A DNA stretch of 64,000 nucleotides from JAEMQF01 sp963850525 (GTDB taxonomy: Bacteria; Pseudomonadota; Gammaproteobacteria; Burkholderiales; Burkholderiaceae_C): positions 1-64,000 of the forward strand of contig CAWKLQ010000011.1 of NCBI GenBank assembly GCA_963850525.1. Direction: 5' to 3'. Under the pieces are notes generated by a model. It was not told where the DNA came from, made no database searches, and was given only the letters and a program-made list of their open reading frames with translations. Position numbers and translations under genes: made by a program. Of this stretch, positions 30,012 through 40,402 are shown piece by piece (position 1 is the stretch's first letter; each line of letters starts with the position of its first letter).

Positions 30012-32216
30012 TCAGTGTTGGAAACCCGAAGCGCCCATCTGCCACAGCAAGAACGCGTACATGTCAACGCGCTCTTCGAGCCGCTGCTGCTTGAGATTTC
30101 CCCCGCCGGCGTCGAAGTCCAGGCGCAGCAACACCGGCTTGCCGCTCGTCGTGGCGGCCATCAGGCGCGCTGCCGTCTTGGTGCTCTGCCAGACCTCGAC
30201 ACGCGGGTCGTTCACGGCGTGCGTGAACAGCACGGCCGGATACGGCGTCGCGCTCTTGATGCTGGCATACGTGCTCATCGCCAGCAGGGATTTGAAACCC
30301 GCTTCGGTTTTTGTGGTGCCGAACTCTGTGGTTCGCGGTCCGCCGTTCGCCCCGGTTTCGAAGCGCAGGGCGTCGAGCAAACCGGCCGAGGCGATCGCCG
30401 CAGCGAACAGCTCGGGGCGCTCCGTCACCGCCCGGCCCACCAGAATCGCGCCGGCGCTGTTGCCGATGATGCCGAGCTTGCTGGGTTGGGTGAACTTCTC
30501 GGCGATCAGGTATTCCGCGCAAGCGATGAAGTCCTTCCAGCTGTTGGGCTTGCTGAGCTGAAAGCCGCCCTTTTGCCAGTCGGACCCATAGGCACCGCTG
30601 CCGCGCGGATTGGCCACCGCAAACACGCCGCCGGCATCCAACCAGGCGAGCCTGCCGCCGTTGAAAAACGGCTCCGCCGTGATGCCATGACTCGCGTAGC
30701 CGGTCAGGAGGGTTGGGTTGCGGCCGTCAAGCACGACGCCTTTGCGATGGAAGATCGACAGCGGAACCATCGCGCCGTCGTGGCTCTTCACCTTGACTTC
30801 GGTGGCGACGACGTCGGGAAGCGCGTCGTACGGCCCGGCCGGCTGCAAACCGGTGTTCCTGACGTTGCCGTCGGCACCGATCGCAAACACCTGGCGCGCG
30901 CGAGTCCAGCTTTGCAGATCGACCACCAAGCCCGGCAGGCGCGGGTCGGCCGAGGGCCCGCCCGTGCCGGCAAGCTCGAACGTTCCCTGCACCGGGAGCG
31001 CCACTTCGACGCTGTGGACTGCCGCCGCGCCCGCCGGATGCGCGCGCTTGTACAGGCGCTTCACGTTGCCGTCGCGGGTTTCGATGTAGAGCGCGTCGGA
31101 GGCGGCGACGACGCCGATCACAAGTTGATCCGACTCGGCGAACACCTCTTTCGCGGTGTGCATCTGCGGCGCATCGAGATTCATCGCCAGAACTCGGGAG
31201 CGCGACGTGCCCTTGTGACTCACCATGTAGAGCGTGTTGCCGAAGTAGGCGACGCTGGTCACGCCGTCCGCCGCGCTGGCGATGCGCTTCCACTGCGGCT
31301 GGCCGGACAACAGGCTGCGCTGCGGGGCAAGAAACAAGCCCAGTTCGCGCTCCTGGCTGTTCACGGTGCGGCCGATCGCCCAACGGCCGTCGTGCGTCAG
31401 GTCAACCATCGGCGTATCGGCGGGGCCGACGTCCAGCCCCTTGATGGCACTGCCAAACACCGGCCGCGCCGAGGCAGGAGGGGCACCGATCTTCAGCATA
31501 TAGGTTTGAATCGTCGAGACCTGCTGCAGGTTCAGAGCGCCTCTGACAGTGTGCCGGCGGTTGAACACCAAGGCCTTGCCGTCGGGTGACCAATCGGCGC
31601 CGCCGGAATCGACCTGCGCAATCGGCGCACCGAGCGTGCGCCCGCCGCGCGTGTTCAAGATGCTCATGACGGCTGTGTCCGCGCCCTGCTTGGACATGCC
31701 GAAGGCAACCAGGCCGCCGTCGGGTGACGGGCTGAACCAGTTGATCGTGTGGGACTTACGCGTGCGCAGCTCGAGCGCCTGCGGGTCGAGCAACACTTTT
31801 TCCTTGCCGTTCAGTCCCTGGCGCATCACGAGCCGGGACTGGCTGTCGGTCGGCCCGCGGCGCCGCATGAAGTAAAGCTCGCCGGGAACGCGCTTGACCT
31901 GGGTCACGCGATCCGTCACCAAGGCGTCGTAGCGCGTGAGGCTCTCCAGCAACGCAGCGCGGCCCGGAATCTGCGCCAGCGCGGCACGCGAGTGCTCGTC
32001 GTGCGCTTTCATCCACTTCAACACCTCGGGATCGGCCTTGGCCTCGAAGTGGCGATACGGATCATCGACGCTCACGCCGAAATATCGGTCGGTGGCGCCG
32101 CGCGCGGCGGGCACCGGCGGCGCTGACGGCTGAGCCAGGCTGGCGGCGCCGATGAGACCGAGCAGCACGATGGCGGCTGCGCGCAAAGGTCCCAGGGTTC
32201 GCAAGGGTCGAGTCAT
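30012..32216 (-). CDS. S9 prolyl oligopeptidase-family protein lacking the catalytic His
   Basis: 734 residues with a signal peptide (about 1-29), so periplasmic. It has the N-terminal beta-propeller and a C-terminal alpha/beta hydrolase domain. The nucleophile Ser sits in LGIIGNSAGAILVGRAV and the Asp in THAVNDPRVEVW. Where the family has Asp-Ala-Gly-His-Gly, this protein reads LDFDAGGGNLKQQRLEER, so the His is replaced by Gly and the loop is shorter. The surrounding sequence is clean and in frame to the end (AFLLWQMGASGFQH). It may be inactive or use another His. It ends 131 bases from ssb. Confidence 0.88.
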   Translation of the reverse strand: MTRPLRTLGPLRAAAIVLLGLIGAASLAQPSAPPVPAARGATDRYFGVSVDDPYRHFEAKADPEVLKWMKAHDEHSRAALAQIPGRAALLESLTRYDALVTDRVTQVKRVPGELYFMRRRGPTDSQSRLVMRQGLNGKEKVLLDPQALELRTRKSHTINWFSPSPDGGLVAFGMSKQGADTAVMSILNTRGGRTLGAPIAQVDSGGADWSPDGKALVFNRRHTVRGALNLQQVSTIQTYMLKIGAPPASARPVFGSAIKGLDVGPADTPMVDLTHDGRWAIGRTVNSQERELGLFLAPQRSLLSGQPQWKRIASAADGVTSVAYFGNTLYMVSHKGTSRSRVLAMNLDAPQMHTAKEVFAESDQLVIGVVAASDALYIETRDGNVKRLYKRAHPAGAAAVHSVEVALPVQGTFELAGTGGPSADPRLPGLVVDLQSWTRARQVFAIGADGNVRNTGLQPAGPYDALPDVVATEVKVKSHDGAMVPLSIFHRKGVVLDGRNPTLLTGYASHGITAEPFFNGGRLAWLDAGGVFAVANPRGSGAYGSDWQKGGFQLSKPNSWKDFIACAEYLIAEKFTQPSKLGIIGNSAGAILVGRAVTERPELFAAAIASAGLLDALRFETGANGGPRTTEFGTTKTEAGFKSLLAMSTYASIKSATPYPAVLFTHAVNDPRVEVWQSTKTAARLMAATTSGKPVLLRLDFDAGGGNLKQQRLEERVDMYAFLLWQMGASGFQH

Positions 32217-32366
32217 TCAGCAAAGCTCCGCCACGGATGGCCCGCGCCTGCCCAGGTTAGCGCGCAGACACTGTGGTCATGTATCGGCAGGTAAGGTGCA
32301 AACAAGAGCACATGATTCGTGAACTCAGCACGTCGCGTAACATCCCGTTCCCTCGCCCGACTGCCC

Positions 32367-34271
<1,905 letters not shown>

Positions 34272-34361
34272 GGACTTTGTCAACGCGGGCACCGCTCAGA
34301 CACGCAGCGCGTTCACCCCACACACTGAGCTGGGCCGTATCACCGTCACGCACGCACCCGC

Positions 34362-34991
34362 ATGACTTCTGCGACCGAACCCACTGACGACGCCCTCATG
34401 GCCGCCTACTCCGCCGGCGACGCACGCGCCTTCGAGCAAATCTATGCTCGCCACCACAGCGCGCTCTATCGCTTCGTGCGCCGCTTGCTCGGCAGCACGC
34501 TGGTGGCGCAGGTCGACGAGGTTTTCCAGGACACCTGGCTGCGCGTCGTGCGCTCGCGCGACTCCTGGGCACCGCAGGGGGCGACGTTTCGCACCTGGTT
34601 GTTCACGCTCGCGCACCATCGCGCGATCGACGTGCTGCGCCGCAGCGGCCGGGAAGTTGCGCTGGACGCGGTCGATGCCGACGGCGACGAGCCCTGGCAG
34701 CCGGACACGCTGCCCTGGCAACATTGGCCGGCGCCGGCGGGCGCAGCGCCGCAGGCCGACGAACTCGCGTTCTGGCGCCGCGCCGGGCTGCGCCTGCTGC
34801 ATTGCCTCGAGCAGCTTCCGGCGGCGCAGCGCAGCGCCTTCCTGCTGCACCATGAAGACGGCCTGGGGCTTGCCGAAGTGGCGCAAGCGCTCGAAGTCGG
34901 TTTCGAGACCGCAAAGACGCGGCTGCGCTACGCGATGAGCAAACTGCGCACCTGCATGGGCGCTTACCTCGCAGCGCCGGACCTGTCATGA
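34362..34991 (+). CDS. ECF-type RNA polymerase sigma factor
   Basis: 209 residues. Region 2 includes YARHHSALYRFVRRLLG and FQDTWLRVVRSRDSW, which bind core polymerase and the -10 element. Region 4 includes LEQLPAAQRSAFLLHHEDGLGLAEVAQALEVGFETAKTRLRYAMSKLR, a helix-turn-helix for the -35 element. It overlaps the next gene by ATGA (34988-34991), as sigma factors do with their anti-sigma factors. The regulon is unknown. Confidence 0.93.
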   Translation: MTSATEPTDDALMAAYSAGDARAFEQIYARHHSALYRFVRRLLGSTLVAQVDEVFQDTWLRVVRSRDSWAPQGATFRTWLFTLAHHRAIDVLRRSGREVALDAVDADGDEPWQPDTLPWQHWPAPAGAAPQADELAFWRRAGLRLLHCLEQLPAAQRSAFLLHHEDGLGLAEVAQALEVGFETAKTRLRYAMSKLRTCMGAYLAAPDLS

Positions 34992-36190
34992 CAGCGCCCT
35001 CTGACCGAGACACCGAGCGCGACGCCCACCTGCAAGGCGCGCTGCGCCACGCGCCCGACGCCAACGCGGCGCCGCCTGCGGCGTTGAGCGACGCGATCCT
35101 GCGCGCTGCGCACGGCGCCGTGGCGCAGGCCAGGCGCCCTGCCCGCACAGCGACCGGAAGCCTGCACTGGCTCGCCGCCGCCTGGGCCTGGCTCGGCCAG
35201 CCGCGCCTGGCCGGCGCGCTCGCCGGGTTGATGGTGGCCACCCTGGTCGGCATGCTGTGGTGGGATCAACCGATTGAGCGCGCCCTTGACCCGGCAGGTG
35301 AGGCGCCACTTTGGTCGAAAGATTCGCCCGCAGCGCCCGTTGCTGCGACGGTGCCCGCCGAAACGCCTGAGGCCGAGTCGAAACTCGCAAGGCCTGTTCA
35401 GGAAGTCGACGCCCGAGCGCCGGTCGTGCTTGCTGAACGATCCGCACGTCGATCCGCTCCCGCTCCTGCCATCGCGCGTGAACCCGCTCCCGCTCCCGCT
35501 CCCGCTCCCGCTCCCGCTCCCGCTCCCGCACCAGCACCTTCACCTGCAATGGCGCGCGGACCCGCCTCGACGCGCAACGAAGCGTCCGCTGAAGCCCCCG
35601 CAGCGGGCGCTGGCGAAGCGCGACAGGCAGCTTCGGTGCTCGCGAAGGCAGCGCTCACGCAAGATGCCGCGGCCACAGGAGTTTCCTCGCCACCGGCACT
35701 TGAAACGCCGGCCCCTGCGGCAGCCACACGTCGCGCCGACGCCGCGGTGCGCGAGCGCGCCGAGCTCTCGGCCGCCCGCACAGCGACACCCGCCCCGGCC
35801 CTCAAGGCAGCGGTGCCATCAGCTTCCGCTGCGCCCGCGTCGCTCGCCGAGGTGCGCGCGGCAATCTCCGCGCAGCCGGAGCGCTGGACCTGGCAACTTG
35901 GTGCACAGCCGCCCCGTGCCATGACCGGGGAGCTGCAAGCGTGGCTGGCACGCCTCGACGCCGCAGCCGGCACGGCGCTTGGCGGCGCCGCACTGCCTGA
36001 GTCAAGGGCCGCCCAAAGCGCCACGCTGCAGCTCCTGCGCGATGCGCAGCCGCACAGCAGCGTGTTGTGGGGCGTCGACGCGGTGCAGTTGCTGAGCGTC
36101 GGCGGCGCTCCGGCCTCGCTGCGCCCGGGCCTTGCACCGCAAACCGCACGCGAGCTTGCTGCGCAGTTGGCACAGATCGCGGCGCGCTGA
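34988..36190 (+). CDS. Pro-Ala-rich single-pass membrane protein, probable anti-sigma partner
   Basis: 400 residues. The N-terminal 60 residues are soluble (ALRHAPDANAAPPAALSDAIL), one membrane segment lies at about 73-92 (AGALAGLMVATLVGMLWW), and the rest should be periplasmic. Residues about 164-186 are a Pro-Ala run encoded by perfect hexanucleotide repeats, and the region to about 290 is low-complexity. The last 110 residues are folded (SAQPERWTWQLG, SVLWGVDAVQLLSVGG). There is no zinc-binding His/Cys motif of classical anti-sigma factors. Coupling to the sigma gene and the topology suggest an anti-sigma role (inference). Confidence 0.75.
   Translation: MTAPSDRDTERDAHLQGALRHAPDANAAPPAALSDAILRAAHGAVAQARRPARTATGSLHWLAAAWAWLGQPRLAGALAGLMVATLVGMLWWDQPIERALDPAGEAPLWSKDSPAAPVAATVPAETPEAESKLARPVQEVDARAPVVLAERSARRSAPAPAIAREPAPAPAPAPAPAPAPAPAPSPAMARGPASTRNEASAEAPAAGAGEARQAASVLAKAALTQDAAATGVSSPPALETPAPAAATRRADAAVRERAELSAARTATPAPALKAAVPSASAAPASLAEVRAAISAQPERWTWQLGAQPPRAMTGELQAWLARLDAAAGTALGGAALPESRAAQSATLQLLRDAQPHSSVLWGVDAVQLLSVGGAPASLRPGLAPQTARELAAQLAQIAAR
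35483..35524 (+). repeat. Hexanucleotide tandem repeat (cccgct), 7 perfect units
   Basis: Seven exact copies of cccgct followed by cccgca encode alternating Pro-Ala inside the probable anti-sigma gene. Since the unit is 6 bases, gain or loss of units would change linker length without breaking the frame. Confidence 0.95.
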
Positions 36191-36275
36191 GCCGGCGCGC
36201 TAGAGTCGCGTCAGGCAGGCGTCACACGGCTGTCGCCGGCGGCGCGCAGAATTCGACCTCTTCAATGGAGCACCC

Positions 36276-38204
36276 ATGGCCAAAGACTTCGACACGATGG
36301 AGTTCAGCAACATCTCGCCGAACCCGAACATTCACGAAGTGTCCGACCCGGCGCGGCGGCTATGGATTCAAGGCGGCGTCGGCGCCCTGGCGACGGGCGT
36401 GTTCGGCGCGCTGCTGCCCGGCTGCGCGGTTTGGCCCGGCAGCGGCCCCTTGCTCGGCTTCAAGGCGATCCCGGCTGCCAACACCGACACCCTGGTCGTT
36501 CCGGAGGGCTATGTGGCGAGTGCGTTCGCCTCGTGGGGCGAGCCGATCGGTGTCGCCGGCAACATGCCGGCGTGGCGCGCCGACGGCAGCAACAGCGCCG
36601 CCGACCAGGCGGTGCAAATGGGCATGCACCACGACGGCATGGAGTATTTCGCTATCGACGGCTCGAAGCGCGGCCTGCTCGTGATGAACCACGAGTACAC
36701 CGACGACGGCTTGTTGCACCCCGACGGTTTCAAGACCTGGAGCGCCGAGAAGGTGCGCAAGTCGCAAGCCGCGCATGGCGTGGCGGTGATCGAAATCGAG
36801 TGGCGCGAAGCGACGGGACAAGGCAGCTGGCAGATGGTTCGGCCGTCGCGTTATGCGCGGCGCTTCACCGCGTACACGCCGTTCACCGTGGGCGGCCCGG
36901 CTGCAGGCCACGCGCTGATGCGTACTGCTGCCGACCCGCAGGGGCGCACCGTGCTGGGCACGCTGAACAACTGCGCGAGCAGCCAGACGCCCTGGGGCAC
37001 CTACCTGTCGGGCGAAGAGAACTTCTTGTTCTACTTCGACGGTGGCGACAACCTCGTTCCGCACCAGCGGCGCTGGGGTCTGCGCAAGAGCGGCGCTTAC
37101 CGCTGGCCCGAGCACGACGAACGCTTCGACGCGCGCAAGCACCCCAACGAATTCAACCGCTTCGGTTGGGTCGTCGAAATCGACCCGATGGACCCGAACT
37201 CGACACCGGTGAAACGCACGGCACTCGGCCGCGCCGCGCACGAAGGCGCGTGGGTCGCGCTGACGCGCGATCGGCGCGCCGTCGTCTATTCGGGTGAAGA
37301 CGCACGCTTCGAATACATCTACAAGTTCGTCAGCCGCGATTCCGTGCGCGCCGCAGGCGCCGGCTTGACGGCGGCGCAGGCGAATCGCGAGTTGCTCGAC
37401 CACGGCACGCTCTATGTGGCGCGCTTCAACGCCGACGGCACCGGCCAATGGTTGCCGCTCGTGCACGGCAGCGGCCCGCTGACCGCGGCGAACGGCTTTG
37501 CCGACCAGGGCGAAGTGGTCATCAAGTCGCGCCAGGCGAGCGACTTGCTCGGTGCAACAAAAATGGACCGGCCGGAGTGGATCACGATCGACCATCGCAG
37601 CCGCGACATCTATTGCACGCTCACCAACAACAGTTCGCGCGGCGCGAAAGACCTGCCCGGCGTCGACGCAGCGAATCCACGCGCGAACAACGTGATGGGC
37701 GGCATCATCCACTGGAAGGACGACGGTGATTTCGACGGCGCGACGCTGCGCTGGGACCACCTCGTGCTCGCGGGCGACCCGGCCAATGAACGCGCCGAAG
37801 CCAAAGGCAACATCAAGGGCGACAGCTTTGCCTGCCCCGACGGCCTGCTCATCGACGCGCGCGGCGTGATGTGGATCCAGACCGACATGCACGCGACACA
37901 GATGTACAAGGGCGAGTTGGTGCGCATCGGCAACAACCAGATGCTCGCGGCCGACCGCAGCAGTGGCGAGATCCGGCGCTTCCTCACCGGCCCGGTGAAC
38001 TGCGAAATCACCGGCGTCACGCTCACGCCCGACGGCCGCACGATGTTCATCAACATCCAGCACCCGGGCGAAACGCCCACCGACCGCAGCGACCCGGCCG
38101 AGCCTACGAAGTATTCGAACTGGCCCGACTACAAAGCGGGCGGCCGGCCGCGCTCGAGCACCGTCGTGATCCGGCGCAGCGACGGCGGCTTGATCGGAAC
38201 TTGA
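36276..38204 (+). CDS. PhoX-family (DUF839) predicted phosphatase
   Basis: 642 residues. The N-terminus has ARRLWIQGGVGALATGVFGALLPGC near 26-50: a twin-Arg-like start and a possible lipobox Cys50. It may be Tat-exported and membrane-attached. The rest matches PhoX: LVMNHEYTDDGLLHP, GTLNNCASSQTPWGTYLSGEENFLFYF, RFGWVVEIDPMDPNSTP, KRTALGRAAHEGAWVALTRD, CPDGLLIDARGVMWIQTD. Known PhoX enzymes are calcium/iron alkaline phosphatases that release phosphate from esters outside the cytoplasm. There are no phosphate-transport genes nearby. A good Shine-Dalgarno (atggagcaccc) precedes the ATG. Confidence 0.9.
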   Translation: MAKDFDTMEFSNISPNPNIHEVSDPARRLWIQGGVGALATGVFGALLPGCAVWPGSGPLLGFKAIPAANTDTLVVPEGYVASAFASWGEPIGVAGNMPAWRADGSNSAADQAVQMGMHHDGMEYFAIDGSKRGLLVMNHEYTDDGLLHPDGFKTWSAEKVRKSQAAHGVAVIEIEWREATGQGSWQMVRPSRYARRFTAYTPFTVGGPAAGHALMRTAADPQGRTVLGTLNNCASSQTPWGTYLSGEENFLFYFDGGDNLVPHQRRWGLRKSGAYRWPEHDERFDARKHPNEFNRFGWVVEIDPMDPNSTPVKRTALGRAAHEGAWVALTRDRRAVVYSGEDARFEYIYKFVSRDSVRAAGAGLTAAQANRELLDHGTLYVARFNADGTGQWLPLVHGSGPLTAANGFADQGEVVIKSRQASDLLGATKMDRPEWITIDHRSRDIYCTLTNNSSRGAKDLPGVDAANPRANNVMGGIIHWKDDGDFDGATLRWDHLVLAGDPANERAEAKGNIKGDSFACPDGLLIDARGVMWIQTDMHATQMYKGELVRIGNNQMLAADRSSGEIRRFLTGPVNCEITGVTLTPDGRTMFINIQHPGETPTDRSDPAEPTKYSNWPDYKAGGRPRSSTVVIRRSDGGLIGT

Positions 38205-38219
38205 CGACCGCCCAGCGCC

Positions 38220-38696
38220 TCAGGTGATGCGGTAGAAGTCGAGCAGCACGGCACTCGCCTCGCGCTGGCCCACCGCCAGCGCGAGCACCTTGTTCAAGTG
38301 CAGCCACGCCGGCGCGCCGGTGGTGAAGCGCACGACGGTGCGAAAGAAGTACTCATCGCGCGCGACCGCTTCGCCGCGTGCCAGCCGCGCCATGACGTGT
38401 GGCGGGCCGTGGCGCAGGCCGTCGCTCTGGACTTCGATGAGGGCACCGTCGTCGGCGCGGATCACATAGTGCGCGGCAATGTCGAGCGCCCCATCGGCAC
38501 GGTTCACTTGCCAATCGACGCCGCCTTCGACAATCGTGCCGTTCAGTTCCGGCCCGCGCACCGTGCCGCCGAGCAGCGCCACGTAACGGCGCTCGCCGTG
38601 TTTGGCGATGCCCAGGCTCACGACGGGGCCGACGTCGCAGCGCACCTGCGTCATCGGCACGAGTTGCGGCGGCGCAGGGAAGTTCGGGCTCGTCAC
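38220..38696 (-). CDS. DUF3237 family protein
   Basis: 158 residues from a GTG at 38696, 8 bases after the TctC-like stop. GTVRGPELNGTIVEGGVDWQVNRADGALDIAAHYVIRADDGALI and RTVVRFTTGAPAWLHLNKVLALAVGQRE match the DUF3237 beta-barrel family. The biochemical role is unknown. Members often sit beside Bug/TctC binding proteins and catabolic genes in Burkholderiales, as here, which hints at aromatic or carboxylate metabolism (inference). An ATG 14 codons into the frame is a weaker alternative start. It ends 15 bases from the convergent PhoX-like gene. Confidence 0.85.
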   Translation of the reverse strand: MTSPNFPAPPQLVPMTQVRCDVGPVVSLGIAKHGERRYVALLGGTVRGPELNGTIVEGGVDWQVNRADGALDIAAHYVIRADDGALIEVQSDGLRHGPPHVMARLARGEAVARDEYFFRTVVRFTTGAPAWLHLNKVLALAVGQREASAVLLDFYRIT

Positions 38697-38704
38697 GCCC
38701 AGTC

Positions 38705-39691
38705 CTATTCGACTTTGCCGATGCCGCGCACCGCCGCTGTCATGGCTTGTGCGTCGGCGTCCCAGTACGTCTGGAATTCGGGAGCGTCGAGATACTCGAG
38801 CGGGCTGCCGGCGCGCGCGATCACCTGAACCACGTGGGGATCGGCCGCGACCTTGCGCGCTGCCGCGCGCAGGCGCTGCACGATGTCCTCGGGCGTGCTT
38901 GCCGGAACGAAGAGCCCGGACCACTGCGCGAAGCGCGCCGCGTGGCCGAGTTGCGCGAGGCTCGGCACGTCGGGCAGGCTCGCGAGCGGCCGGTCGCCCC
39001 AGTGCGCGAGCGCGCGCAGCTTGCCCGCCTTGATGTGCTGCGCCACCGTGGAGGGGCCGCTCGCGACCGCGTCGACCTGGCCGCCCAGCAGCGCGGCCAA
39101 CGCCGGCCCCGCGCCGGTGTAGGGGATGTGCGTCATGCGAAAGCCGGCGCTCGCCTTGAGCATCTCCATCGGCACGTGCATCGTTCCGTAGTTGCCCGAG
39201 CTGCCGTAGTTGAAGGCACTCGGTTTCGCCTTGGCGTCGGCGATGAATTCGGCGAGCGTCTTCCACGGCGCTTCGGAGCGAACCACGAACACCGTCGGGT
39301 CGGCAGTGAAGCGCGCGATCGGCTTGAACTGGTTGACCGTGAACGCGGGCTTGCGCTCGAACAGCTTGTCGGCCTCGGGCAGGATCGAGATCGACGACAG
39401 CGACAGGAGCAGCGTGTAGCCGTCTCCCGGCGCGCGCGACGCGTGGGCGATTCCCAGCGCGCCGCCCGCGCCGCTGCGGTTCTCGACGATCACGCTTTGC
39501 TTCAACTCGCGCGCCAGCGCCTCGGCGACGGGCCGCGCCACCGTGTCGGCCACGCCGCCCGGCGGGAATGGAACGACCATCGTGATCGGCCTGTCCGGCC
39601 AGGCGGATTGCGCGCCCGCGCTGCCCGCCGCGGCGAGCACGCAAAGCAAGGCGGCGCACCGGGCTGCCGATCGCTGAAAACCCGTCGTCAT
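38705..39691 (-). CDS. Tripartite tricarboxylate transporter binding protein (Bug/TctC family)
   Basis: 328 residues with a signal peptide cut near residue 27 (SAGAQ). WPDRPITMVVPFPPGGVADTVAR is the ligand-loop signature, and VENRSGAGGALGIAHASRAPGDGYTLLL, FNYGSSGNYGTMHVPMEML and VPYTG-like MTHIPYTGAGPALAALLGGQVDA are typical. It binds a carboxylate in the periplasm. No TctA or TctB permease is in the window, the usual situation for the many orphan Bug proteins of Burkholderiales. It is followed closely by the DUF3237 gene. Confidence 0.94.
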   Translation of the reverse strand: MTTGFQRSAARCAALLCVLAAAGSAGAQSAWPDRPITMVVPFPPGGVADTVARPVAEALARELKQSVIVENRSGAGGALGIAHASRAPGDGYTLLLSLSSISILPEADKLFERKPAFTVNQFKPIARFTADPTVFVVRSEAPWKTLAEFIADAKAKPSAFNYGSSGNYGTMHVPMEMLKASAGFRMTHIPYTGAGPALAALLGGQVDAVASGPSTVAQHIKAGKLRALAHWGDRPLASLPDVPSLAQLGHAARFAQWSGLFVPASTPEDIVQRLRAAARKVAADPHVVQVIARAGSPLEYLDAPEFQTYWDADAQAMTAAVRGIGKVE

Positions 39692-39790
39692 CGCTCAACT
39701 CCTTCGGGCCGACTCATCATCGACCCCTGGCGCATTGTGCCGAGTTCAGGCGTGGGAAACTCCGCCTTCATTTTCCGCCGGAGCATGCCC

Positions 39791-40393
39791 ATGACCTTGT
39801 CGATCCGCCACCTCCTCACCGCCGCAGTCCTCGTCGCCGCGACACTGCTCGGTGGCTGCAGCGCGATGCGCGCGCAAAATCCGTCGACCGCGCTGCAACC
39901 GGTGAACGCCGTGGCCGACGGCGACGACGAGCGCGTCATGCTGAAGGGCCACGACGTCGTCGCCTATTTCACGCAGGGCCGGCACGCCTTGGGCTCGACC
40001 CAGTTCAAGAGCGTCTACGAGGGCGTGACGTTCCGCTTTGCGAGTGCCGAGCACAAGGCGTTGTTCGACACGAACCCGAAAAAGTACCAACCCGAGTACG
40101 GCGGCTATTGCGCGAACGGCATCGCCTACGGCATTCCGTGGGGCGGCGACGCCGACACCTGGCGTTTGATCGACGGGCGCCTGTTCATCAACGGCGGCCC
40201 GGGCAGCAAGGCGGCGTTCGAGCTGGACTTGAAAACCAACATCGAGCGCGCCGATCGCTACTGGCGCGAAGAAGTTGCCGGCAGCCACAGCTTCTGGCAG
40301 CGCAGCAAGCGGCTCGTGTTTCGGGTGCCGCACTACAAGAGCGGCGACCAACTCGCCGCCGAGGTGGCTGCGGCCAAAGCCGCGGGCAAGTAG
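39791..40393 (+). CDS. YHS domain-containing lipoprotein
   Basis: 200 residues from the ATG at 39791. An in-frame ATG at 39785 is too close to the ggag Shine-Dalgarno at 39780-39783. The signal peptide ends LLGGC with Cys23 as the lipid site. The mature part has MLKGHDVVAYFTQGR and the YHS core YEGVTFRFASAEHKALFDTNPKKYQPEYGGYCANGIAYGIPWGG, then LVFRVPHYKSGDQL. YHS domains are thought to bind metal, often copper or iron. It is a clear paralogue of the gene at 53930-54580. Divergent from the TctC-like gene. Confidence 0.9.
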   Translation: MTLSIRHLLTAAVLVAATLLGGCSAMRAQNPSTALQPVNAVADGDDERVMLKGHDVVAYFTQGRHALGSTQFKSVYEGVTFRFASAEHKALFDTNPKKYQPEYGGYCANGIAYGIPWGGDADTWRLIDGRLFINGGPGSKAAFELDLKTNIERADRYWREEVAGSHSFWQRSKRLVFRVPHYKSGDQLAAEVAAAKAAGK

Positions 40394-40402
40394 CGCGAGC
40401 CG

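Noticed and set aside
35274..35924. Second open frame within the probable anti-sigma gene
   Set aside because: It arises from the GC-rich repeat tract and has no start signal or recognisable domain.
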